Positions 1 through 5,931 of a stretch of 16,915 nt of DNA are shown piece by piece (the first letter of the stretch is position 1; each line of letters starts with the position of its first letter). Where the stretch lies: positions 1 to 16,915 of the forward strand of contig CAZEDU010000111.1 of the NCBI GenBank assembly GCA_964511185.1, given 5' to 3'. Under the pieces are notes generated by a model. It ran no database searches. It was not told where the DNA came from and saw only the letters and a list, made by a program, of their open reading frames with translations. Source of the stretch: CAZEDU01 sp964511185 (lineage in GTDB: Bacteria > Myxococcota > Myxococcia > Myxococcales > Myxococcaceae). The position numbers and the translations under genes were made by a program.

Positions 1-854
1 TTGCCCCGCTCGTCGCGCTGCTCTTCCGCGAGCGCGCCAGCGACCTGGCTCTGGTGGAAGCCGCGGTTGCCGCCGACGCGGTAGCCGAAGTTGAAGGCGC
101 CGAGCGACTTCGAGAAGCCCAGGTTGAGCGACGCGATGGTGATGGTGGTGGCCCACTGGCTCGCGAGCGAGATGGGCACCGTGAACCCAACCGAAGGCGT
201 CATCGAGATGCCGGTCGCCTGGTGGCTCAGCACGCCAGGCGCCGAGAGGTTCAGGCCGATGTCGTTCCAGTTGAAGCGGCGGCCGGTCTCGTTGTCGGGC
301 GGCGTGAGCTCGAAGCTCATCGCCGCGCGCGCGCCGGCGCTCAAGGTGACGCCGTTCCAACGGAAGGAGTAGCCCGGGGCGAGCGAGAGGCCGGTGTCGA
401 CCTGGCCGTAGCGCATGTCGATGAACGTGCCGGTGGCGACCGAGCTGGTCAGCGTGGTGCCCATGCGGAAGCCGAGCTTGCGCTCCTGCTCTTCTTCCGA
501 GAGCGCGGCCGAGGCGGTGGCGACCGGGGCGTGCTCGGGCGTGGTCACCGGAACGGCCTGCGGCGCCGCGGCCGGCGCTTGGGCCGAGGCAGGCACGACG
601 GTGGCGGCGGGCGCGGCGGTGCTGCTCTCCACGACCGGGCCCGAGCCGCCGACGGCGGGAGCGGCCTCGGCGACCTCTTCAGCGTCTTCCGCGACGACGG
701 GGGCCTGCGCGCTGGGCGCCTGCCGCACCACCTTCTTCTTCGCCTTGGTCGTGGCCGTGACCTTCGCCCGCTTCGTCGCGCGCTTGGGCTTGGCCGCCGC
801 CGCCCACGTCGGGATGAGGAGCACGGCGAGGACAGCGACAATCGACTTCTTCAC
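1..854 (-). CDS. Exported protein with Lys-rich N-terminus, Ala/Pro linker and probable beta-barrel (partial, C-terminus off window)
   Basis: 284 codons are visible; the gene continues past the left edge. The GTG start at 854 is chosen because GGGAGG lies about 6 bases upstream and the protein opens with a signal peptide (KK, then a hydrophobic core, then WAAAA at about residues 18-21). Residues 22-45 are very basic, rich in Lys and Arg. Residues 46-120 are an Ala/Pro/Val-rich low-complexity linker. From about 128 the sequence becomes alternating aromatic/Gly strands typical of an outer-membrane barrel or porin-like protein (for example around 143-180 and 235-262). I do not recognise a named family. 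The placement in the outer membrane is inferred. The gene lies alone, separated from its upstream neighbour by a gene-free gap. The basic segment after the signal peptide is unusual and could bind peptidoglycan or lipopolysaccharide. Confidence 0.75.
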   Translation of the reverse strand, partial: MKKSIVAVLAVLLIPTWAAAAKPKRATKRAKVTATTKAKKKVVRQAPSAQAPVVAEDAEEVAEAAPAVGGSGPVVESSTAAPAATVVPASAQAPAAAPQAVPVTTPEHAPVATASAALSEEEQERKLGFRMGTTLTSSVATGTFIDMRYGQVDTGLSLAPGYSFRWNGVTLSAGARAAMSFELTPPDNETGRRFNWNDIGLNLSAPGVLSHQATGISMTPSVGFTVPISLASQWATTITIASLNLGFSKSLGAFNFGYRVGGNRGFHQSQVAGALAEEQRDERG

Positions 855-860
855 GAAGAC

Positions 861-866
861 CTCCCA
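861..866 (-). promoter_or_regulatory. Ribosome binding site deciding the GTG start at 854
   Basis: The minus strand reads GGGAGGTCTTC directly before the GTG. This strong purine-rich match at normal spacing selects the GTG that precedes the signal peptide. There is no ATG at this position, so an ATG-only search would miss this gene. Confidence 0.6.
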
Positions 867-1218
867 ACCACACGCGTTTCCGACGCGCAGATTCCGCCAC
901 CACACCCACCTACACGCCGCCCCGGTGGAACTTGAGCAACCCACGTTCCAGCCATTTGGCGCGCCGGCCGTATGGCGGAAATAACTGTTTTGATTGTCTG
1001 TTTGGGGAAGGTGCGAGTTGTGTGGGTGTTCGTGTGACTCTGACGCCACGGGGCAACCGTTAGGGAAACGGGCAGCGTGTGCGAGAAAACCGACACCGAA
1101 TCGTCACCTCGCCCTCGCAAACCATGTGGTTAAAGGCGCACCACAGGCGAAAGGGCGGGCGTGTGTAGCACAGCCCGCAGAGGGGGATCAAACCGCCGGG
1201 GCCCGCAAATCGGCCTCG

Positions 1219-1254
1219 GAAGCGCGTTTCCACCTTATATAGAAGCGCCTTTCC
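1219..1254. repeat. Short direct repeat pair flanking a TATATA core
   Basis: GAAGCGCGTTTCC (1219-1231) is repeated as GAAGCGCCTTTCC (1242-1254), 12 of 13 bases identical. The copies are 23 bases apart, and TATATA (1236-1241) lies in the spacer. It begins 17 bases beyond the NFACT stop codon. The AT-rich core is a marked exception to the local base composition. It may be a regulator-binding site or a transcription end structure; I cannot tell which. Confidence 0.4.
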
Positions 1255-1270
1255 GCCGGGCGATGTCCGC

Positions 1271-2677
1271 TCAAGGGCCCGGCAAGACAGGGTCGGCCGA
1301 GCGGAGCAGCCGCTCGAGGCGGTCGGGCTCGATGCGAACCATCAAGGTGCGATCGCGCACGTATGTCGCACTTCCGGGTGCGCCACCCCGCACCTTTTTG
1401 ACGTATTTGATGTGGGTGTAACTGACCTCGCCGCGCGGCTCGCCCTTCAAGTCCGAGTGGTGCAGCGCCAGGTGGGCCGCGTCGAGCAGCACCTCGGGAG
1501 GCACGGTCGCGCCGCGCGGCAAGGGCACCACCACGTGCGAGCCGTGCGCGCCGCGAACGTGCAGCCAAAGGTCGTTGGGCTTCGCCAGCTGGAAGGTGAG
1601 CGTGTCGTTGCCCTGGGCGTTCTTGCCGACCCAGATGGGCTCGCCCTTCGCCGCGCGGTACGCACGGTACGGCGACGCCTTGGGTGCGGGCGTCTTTCGC
1701 GGCGGGGCGGGCGCGCGCGCGAGCAGCGCCGCGTCGCTCTCGCGCTCGAGCGCCGCGATGGCGGCGTCGATTTTCTCCAGCTCCTCGCGCAGGGTGACGA
1801 GCCGCTGCCGCGCGTGGGCGCTGCCCTTCATCAAGCGCCGGTATTGGCGGAAGTGGCGCTCGGCGTTCTCTTGAGGTGAGAGCGCCGGATCGAGCGGCAC
1901 CTCTTTTTCGACCGGCCCTTCGGCGGTGTACTCGGTGAGCCGCGCCTTCGTGAGCCCGCGCTGCAGCCGGTGCTGGTTCTGCGAGACGAGCTCGCCCAGG
2001 CGGCGGTGCGCCTCGGCTTCGCCTTCGCGCTTCGACTCGGCGGTGACCTTCTCGATGGTGCGCAGCGTGCGGGCGCGCCGGCTGTGCAGCGGCTTGAGCC
2101 CAGCGCGCCTTGCGTCCTGCGCGCGCTGCGCCGCCTCTTTCTCGCCCCACCGCGCGTGCGCCGCGGCGAGGAGCGGGAGGAAGGAAGCGTGGATCGGCTC
2201 CAGCGGCTCCCCGCCTTCGCGCAGCGGCGGCGCGTCGGAGACCAGCGGCGCGCCGCCGGGCTGCGCGGGCCGGCCCGGCCGCGCGTCGCACAGCACCGTG
2301 TCGTCGCTCTTGAGCAGCACCAAGCCGCGGCCCAGCTCGAGGAGCAGCGCGCGCTCCACGCCTTGACGTCGAAACCGAAAGGCCGCGCCCGACGGCCGGC
2401 GCTCGGCGGCGACGAGCCGGGCGCCGGTGAGCTCTTGCCTCAGCCACTTCTGCAGGGCGCTCGGCGCGCCCGCGCCCTTGGGCCGCGCAAGCGCCTCGGC
2501 GAGCCGCGGGTGCGGCCCCGTCCCGACCAGCTCGAGCCAAACGGTGTGCTTGGGCGCTCTCAGCTCGAGCACCGCGCGGCCGCTCTCGGGCGAGAACGCC
2601 TTCTGGACCGCCGCGCCGCTCAGCCGCTCGCGCACCTCGTCCAGGAGCAGGTCGAGCTGTGTCGAGGTGAGGCCCAT
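1271..2677 (-). CDS. NFACT family protein (RqcH/Tae2-like, with DUF814 NFACT-R domain)
   Basis: 468 residues. The family rescues stalled ribosomes: RqcH/Rqc2 binds the large subunit and peptidyl-tRNA and adds C-terminal alanine tails. Residues 1-150 resemble a compact NFACT-N domain. Residues 180-315 are charged and helical, fitting the coiled-coil arm. Residues 335-455 are the NFACT-R/DUF814 domain with the hallmark stretch around 369-383 (NDLWLHVRGAHGSHVV) and the YVKKVRG...GSATY segment at about 425-440. It is shorter than classical RqcH (about 570), mostly in the N-terminal half and the middle helix-hairpin-helix region, so activity in alanine tailing is uncertain. The ATG at 2677 shares its A with the TGA of the upstream ligase gene (TGATG), so translation is probably coupled. 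The reading frame stays open far upstream over the ligase, but that is a shadow. Confidence 0.85.
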   Translation of the reverse strand: MGLTSTQLDLLLDEVRERLSGAAVQKAFSPESGRAVLELRAPKHTVWLELVGTGPHPRLAEALARPKGAGAPSALQKWLRQELTGARLVAAERRPSGAAFRFRRQGVERALLLELGRGLVLLKSDDTVLCDARPGRPAQPGGAPLVSDAPPLREGGEPLEPIHASFLPLLAAAHARWGEKEAAQRAQDARRAGLKPLHSRRARTLRTIEKVTAESKREGEAEAHRRLGELVSQNQHRLQRGLTKARLTEYTAEGPVEKEVPLDPALSPQENAERHFRQYRRLMKGSAHARQRLVTLREELEKIDAAIAALERESDAALLARAPAPPRKTPAPKASPYRAYRAAKGEPIWVGKNAQGNDTLTFQLAKPNDLWLHVRGAHGSHVVVPLPRGATVPPEVLLDAAHLALHHSDLKGEPRGEVSYTHIKYVKKVRGGAPGSATYVRDRTLMVRIEPDRLERLLRSADPVLPGP

Positions 2678-3714
2678 CAGGCTTTCTGTTTCGCCAGCGC
2701 GATGATCGCCTCGAGCGAGAACGGGTGAGGCGGCGCGAGCTGCTCGAAGGTGCAGGACTTGGGGTCCTTGTCGTCGCGCCAGCGCTGGAAGGTCGCGGCG
2801 TGGCGGAAGCGGTCTCCCTGCATGTAGTCGAAGGTGACTTCGCACACCTTCTCGGGCCGGACCGGGAACCACGTCAGGTCCTTGCCCTGGCTCCAGCGGC
2901 TGGGGGCGCCGGGGGTCCTGCCCTGGCCGAAGCTCTCGCCGGTCAGCGCCTTCATCTGCGCGAGGAGCTCGCGGCGCTCGTTCGCCTTGAACGAAGAGGT
3001 GTGGCCGACGTGGTGCAGCACGCCCTGCTCGTCGTAGAGGCCGAGCAAGAGCGAGGCGACGCCGTCGCCTTTCTTCGAGAGGCGGTAGCCGCCGACCACG
3101 CAGTCCGCGGTGCGGCCGTGCTTCACCTTCACCATCACCCGCTCGCCGTGTGCGTAGGGCAGCCCGTCGAGCTTGGCGATGACGCCGTCCAAGCCCGCGC
3201 CTTCGAACTGGTCGAACCAGCCCGCCGCCTCGTCGGCGGAGCGCGTGCGCGGGGTGACGAACACCCGCGGGCCGACCGGCACCACCTCGTCGAGGCGGGC
3301 GCGCCGGGTGACGAAGGGCTGCTCGCGCAGGTCCTCGTCGCCGAGCGCGAGCAGGTCGAACGCGACGAACGAGGCGGGGATGGCCTTGGAGAGCTTGTCG
3401 ATGCGCGACTGGGCCGGGTGTAGGCGCAGCTGGAGCGCGTCGAAGTCGAGCCCCTTCTCGCCGGGCATGATGATCTCCCCGTCGACCACGCAGCGCGCGG
3501 GGAGCGCCGCCTTGAGCTCGGCGACCAGCTCGGGGAAGTAGCGGTGCAGCGGCTGGCCTTTGCGGCTCATCAGCTGCACGTCGTCGCCGTCGCGGAAGAC
3601 CAGCGCGCGAAAGCCGTCCCACTTCGGTTCGTACGACCACTGCTCGCCGCGCGGGATGTCTTCCTGCAGCAGCGCGAGCATCGGCTCCAAGGGCGGCGTC
3701 AGGGGCAGTGCCAT
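2677..3714 (-). CDS. ligC: ATP-dependent DNA ligase, LigC type
   Basis: 345 residues, close to the usual length of LigC-type bacterial ligases (about 350) that lack polymerase and nuclease domains. It seals nicks through a lysyl-AMP intermediate. Motif I is at 29-34 (EPKWDG; Lys31 should carry AMP). Motif III VVDGEI is at 77-82, motif IIIa with FVAFDLL is near 116-122, motif IV GLDGVIAK is at 174-181 and motif V VMVKVKHG is at 193-200. The C-terminal OB-fold ends in the family's usual RFRHAATFQRWRDDK stretch (302-316). No PolDom or phosphoesterase domain is attached and no ku gene is in the window, so a role in end joining cannot be claimed; LigC enzymes are linked to excision repair. The ATG at 3714 is the first start after the terminator of the upstream small gene. 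Its ribosome binding site is weak. Confidence 0.9.
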   Translation of the reverse strand: MALPLTPPLEPMLALLQEDIPRGEQWSYEPKWDGFRALVFRDGDDVQLMSRKGQPLHRYFPELVAELKAALPARCVVDGEIIMPGEKGLDFDALQLRLHPAQSRIDKLSKAIPASFVAFDLLALGDEDLREQPFVTRRARLDEVVPVGPRVFVTPRTRSADEAAGWFDQFEGAGLDGVIAKLDGLPYAHGERVMVKVKHGRTADCVVGGYRLSKKGDGVASLLLGLYDEQGVLHHVGHTSSFKANERRELLAQMKALTGESFGQGRTPGAPSRWSQGKDLTWFPVRPEKVCEVTFDYMQGDRFRHAATFQRWRDDKDPKSCTFEQLAPPHPFSLEAIIALAKQKA

Positions 3715-3742
3715 GGCGTCGCGCTCTTACGACAAAAAGACG

Positions 3743-3770
3743 AAGGCCCGACGAACTTCCGTCGGGCCTT
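3743..3770 (-). terminator. Intrinsic terminator of the small basic-protein gene
   Basis: A perfect 11-bp stem, AAGGCCCGACG/CGTCGGGCCTT, encloses a 6-base loop. On the minus strand it is followed by CGTCTTTTTGTC, a U-rich tail. It starts 27 bases after the stop codon of the 28-residue gene and ends before the ligase start. Read on the plus strand there is no T-tract, so it acts in the minus direction. Confidence 0.88.
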
Positions 3771-3796
3771 CACGAAACCAAACCGAGAGGGCTTGC

Positions 3797-3883
3797 CTAG
3801 CGCTTGCTCTTCCGGGTCGTCTTCTTCTTCGTGGTCTTCTTCTTCGCCGGCTTGCGCTTCGCGCTCTTTCGTTTGGCAGCCAT
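3797..3883 (-). CDS. Very small, extremely basic protein (28 aa, Lys/Arg-rich, histone-tail-like)
   Basis: ATG at 3883 to TAG at 3797 encodes 28 residues: MAAKRKSAKRKPAKKKTTKK followed by KTTRKSKR. More than half are Lys or Arg; the rest are Ala, Ser, Thr and one Pro. There is no signal peptide or hydrophobic segment. The composition and the KPAKKK-type motifs resemble histone H1 tails and the basic C-termini of bacterial histone-like proteins, so binding to DNA or RNA is the natural inference; no named family is recognised. Support that it is a real gene: GGAGGG five bases before the ATG, a near-consensus sigma-70 promoter 52 bases upstream of the ATG, and an intrinsic terminator just downstream. 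An overlapping longer frame in this stretch (Glu-rich) lacks its own ribosome binding site and is a shadow. Genes this short are usually missed by automated annotation. Confidence 0.8.
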   Translation of the reverse strand: MAAKRKSAKRKPAKKKTTKKKTTRKSKR

Positions 3884-3888
3884 TTCGT

Positions 3889-3894
3889 CCCTCC
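3889..3894 (-). promoter_or_regulatory. Strong ribosome binding site of the 28-residue basic protein
   Basis: GGAGGG lies five bases (ACGAA) before the ATG at 3883. It is one of the best Shine-Dalgarno matches in the window and decides the frame. Confidence 0.8.
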
Positions 3895-3907
3895 GTTTGG
3901 TGTGAAG

Positions 3908-3925
3908 TCACTCCTTGTGGAGTGA
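3908..3925 (-). promoter_or_regulatory. Hairpin in the leader of the small basic-protein gene
   Basis: The minus strand carries TCACTCC-ACAA-GGAGTGA, a perfect 7-bp stem with a 4-base loop. It lies between the predicted transcription start (near 3928) and the ribosome binding site at 3889-3894. It could stabilise the transcript's 5' end, be an operator at the start site, or pair with the translation initiation region: its own GGAG could be a decoy of the true binding site. The structure is seen; the function is inferred. Confidence 0.55.
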
Positions 3926-3934
3926 GTGTGACGA

Positions 3935-3963
3935 ATCGTAGTGAGCACCACGTAGGGTGTCAA
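3935..3963 (-). promoter_or_regulatory. Near-consensus sigma-70 promoter of the small basic-protein gene
   Basis: The -35 box is TTGACA (3958-3963, perfect). The spacer is exactly 17 bases and the -10 box is TACGAT (3935-3940, four of six). Transcription would start near 3928, giving a leader of about 45 bases. Such a strong housekeeping promoter is rare in this window and suggests high, constitutive expression. Confidence 0.82.
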
Positions 3964-4007
3964 CGAACCGACACGCACGCATGTTCGAGCGCGCGCCGAG
4001 TCACCGC

Positions 4008-4013
4008 TACAAT
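4008..4013 (+). promoter_or_regulatory. Possible -10 element for the glycoside hydrolase gene
   Basis: TACAAT matches the sigma-70 -10 consensus at five of six positions and lies 68 bases before the ATG at 4081. The -35 region is poor (TTCGAG at 3984-3989). It would form a divergent pair with the minus-strand promoter at 3935-3963. Confidence 0.35.
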
Positions 4014-4080
4014 TCGTCGATGCGCGCAGCGACTTCGCGAGCGAATGGCTCTCACCCGACTTAACGTTGTCCACACCTCC

Positions 4081-5115
4081 ATGAGCGAGCCGCTTCAATT
4101 TCCCCCGGACTTCGTGTTTGGCGTCGCGACGTCGGCGTACCAAGTCGAAGGGCACATCGAGAACGACTGGTCCGAGTGGGAGCGTCAAGGCAAGTTGAAG
4201 GAAGCGCACGCGCGCTGCGGCCGCAGCGTCGACCACTGGAACCGCTTCGAGGAGGATCTCGATCTGACCCGCGGCGTGGGCGCCGACGCGTTTCGCATCT
4301 CGCTCGAGTGGGCGCGCATCGAGCCCGAGCGGGGGCGCTTCGACGACGCGGCGATCGCGCGGTACCGCGCGCGGCTCGAGCGCATGAAGGCGGTGGGCAT
4401 TCGCCCGGTGGTGACGCTGCACCACTTCACGCACCCGGCGTGGTTTCACAAGCAGACGCCGTGGCACGACGCGAGCGCGCTCGAGGTGTGGCGGCGCTAC
4501 GCGCGCGTCTGCGCCAACGTGCTGCACGGGCTCGACGCGATGGTGATCACCTTCAACGAGCCGATGGTGCTCTTGCTCGGCGGTTACCTGCAGGGCGTGA
4601 TTCCCCCGGGGATCGCCGACGGGGTCAAGGCGATGCGCGCGCTCGAGAACCTGGTGCGCTGCCACGTCATCGCGCGGGAAGAGATTCTCCAGCAATCGGG
4701 CAAGGCGGAGCTGGGCATCTCGCAGAACGTGCTCGCGTTCGCGCCCGACCGGCGCTGGCACCCGATTGACCGCGCGCTCACCCACCTGGCGTCGCACAAC
4801 TACAACCACGCGCTGCTCGAAGGGCTCACCGAAGGGAAGCTGCGCATCAACATGCCGGGGCTCGCCTCTTTGAAGGTCGACATCCCGGAGGCGAAGCGCT
4901 CGATCGACTTCGTCGGCATCAACTACTACACGCGCGCGCACCTGAGGTTCACCGTCAAGAAGCCGTTCCTGCAGTTCCTCTACCGCGACGTGATGAAGCG
5001 GGGGCTCACCCACATTGGCTGGGAGGACTACCCCGAAGGGTTCCATCAGGTGCTGCTCGAGATGCGCCGTCTTTACCGCGAGCCGCTGAGCCGTCTCCCT
5101 GGAAAGAGATGCTGA
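4081..5115 (+). pseudogene. Glycoside hydrolase family 1 (beta-glucosidase-like), N-terminal part of a broken gene
   Basis: 344 residues of a GH1 (alpha/beta)8 barrel ending early at TGA 5113-5115. The barrel starts at residues 7-25 (FPPDFVFGVATSAYQVEG), typical of the family N-terminus. The acid/base Glu160 is in ITFNEP, and the HH pair is at 114-115. NYYTR at 281-285 and YPEGF at 317-321 precede the place where the nucleophile strand should come. After REP (333-335) the frame runs into ten unrelated residues and stops. The family's C-terminal end resumes in another frame from 5109. The ITENG-type motif with the nucleophile Glu is absent in both pieces, so about 50-60 bases are missing together with a frameshift. 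The start at 4081 is chosen for family length; an in-frame ATG at 4045 is the alternative. Codon use otherwise looks intact, suggesting recent decay or an assembly error. Confidence 0.85.
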
Positions 5116-5312
5116 GCGCGCGCGCGCAGGGCGTCGACGTGCGCGGCTACCTGTATTGGTCGCTGCTCGACAACTTCGAGTGGCTCGAGGGCTGGGGGCC
5201 GCGCTTCGGGCTCTACTTCGTCGACTTCGAGACGCTGGAGCGCAAGCCCACGCCCGCCTGTGACTACTTCAAGGCGACCGCGACCACGCGGCAGCTGGTG
5301 ATTCCCGGCTGA
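5109..5312 (+). pseudogene. Glycoside hydrolase family 1, C-terminal part of the broken gene
   Basis: 67 residues in a different frame from the upstream piece. GVDVRGYLYWSLLDNFEW (about residues 8-25), followed by GWGPRFGLYFVDF, is the conserved end of GH1 enzymes (the aglycone and glycone-binding WSLxDNFEW strand). Reading the frame backward gives PWKEM directly before ARAQG, which fits the usual helix preceding this strand. So the fragment is the natural continuation of 4081-5115 after a deletion. The ATG at 5109 overlaps the TGA at 5113. It could be translated by coupling, but a 67-residue piece of a barrel would not fold alone. Together the parts give about 411 residues against about 440-460 for intact enzymes. 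Confidence 0.82.
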
Positions 5313-5313
5313 C

Positions 5314-5910
5314 GTGCCAGTGTTCGAGCCGACCGTGATGCCGCTCGCCACCGTCCTGCTCGACCCGCCGACCGCACTCGCGGTGGGCTCGGGGCTCGCG
5401 CTCGTCTCGTACTGGCTGATCCGCCGCCACCCCGACGCCGAGGTGCTGCGCGTCGGCGCGATGGGCGCGCTCTGGGGCGGGCTGTACGGGCTGGCGGTCG
5501 GCTGGTTCTTCTTCAGGCACCCCGACTGGATGCTGGTGTACTTGATCGACGCGGCGAAGGTGCCGCTGGTGCCGGCGTTCATCGCGTTCGTGCTGGTGTG
5601 CGTCGCGCACGGCGCGTTCGGCGCGCTGGCCGTGGGGACGCTGCTCGCGCGCGGCAAGAAGCGCTTCGCCTGGTTGGTCGCGCTCGGCGCGCTCGGCACC
5701 TTGGTGGCCGTCTCGCTGCTGCAGGGCGCGCAGTACGCGGTGGTGGGCACGCACGCCGAGTACCTGGCCGGCACCGCGCCCGCGCTGCCGACGGTGCCCG
5801 GCTTCACCGCGGGGCTGATCGTCTCGAGCATCATCGCGGCCGGGGGTGCGGTGCTGTTGTTGATTGTGCAGCTCAAGCGGACCCTGCACGCGCGCGACCG
5901 GTCCCGCTGA
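5314..5910 (+). CDS. Polytopic membrane protein of unknown function
   Basis: 198 residues with the GTG start at 5314, one base after the stop of the glycoside hydrolase fragment; an ATG at 5338 is a good alternative and removes eight residues. About five hydrophobic segments are visible: about 14-36, 47-68, 82-112, 118-138 and 163-187. The last is followed by a basic tail (KRTLHARDRSR). Charged loops (RRHPDAE, ARGKKR) suggest orientation but no motif of a known transporter or enzyme is seen. The gene is packed between the GH1 remnant and the Gcr-family gene (21 bases to the next start), so all may share a transcript. Function unknown. Confidence 0.75.
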   Translation: MPVFEPTVMPLATVLLDPPTALAVGSGLALVSYWLIRRHPDAEVLRVGAMGALWGGLYGLAVGWFFFRHPDWMLVYLIDAAKVPLVPAFIAFVLVCVAHGAFGALAVGTLLARGKKRFAWLVALGALGTLVAVSLLQGAQYAVVGTHAEYLAGTAPALPTVPGFTAGLIVSSIIAAGGAVLLLIVQLKRTLHARDRSR

Positions 5911-5931
5911 TACAGTCGGGGGTCAAACCCG

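Larger units (their letters stand above)
855..1270. other. Gene-free stretch between the exported protein and the NFACT gene
   Basis: I see no convincing coding region here on either strand; the possible reading frames lack the codon bias of the neighbours and have no ribosome binding site. It should hold the promoter of the minus-strand exported-protein gene, but I could not identify a good -35/-10 pair. Two small structures stand out. One is a 5-bp inverted repeat, CCGTT/AACGG, near 1057-1071. The other is a 13-base direct repeat flanking TATATA at 1219-1254, described separately. No tRNA cloverleaf could be built. Confidence 0.5.

Noticed and set aside
1140..1215. tRNA-like words (GGTTTGATCC on the minus strand)
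   Set aside because: No T-arm, acceptor or anticodon stems could be paired into a cloverleaf.
1271..3640. NFACT frame extended upstream to 789 residues as a ligase-NFACT fusion
   Set aside because: The upstream part is an out-of-frame reading of the ligase gene. The ligase motifs are in another frame that stops at 2677, where the NFACT ATG begins.
3699..3911. A 70-residue Glu-rich frame over the small basic gene
   Set aside because: Its start has no ribosome binding site, it runs through the terminator, and it competes with the frame directly behind GGAGGG.
3727..5046. A 439-residue minus-strand frame opposite the glycoside hydrolase
   Set aside because: It is antisense to clear GH1 motifs and made of low-complexity charged residues, a normal effect of high GC content.
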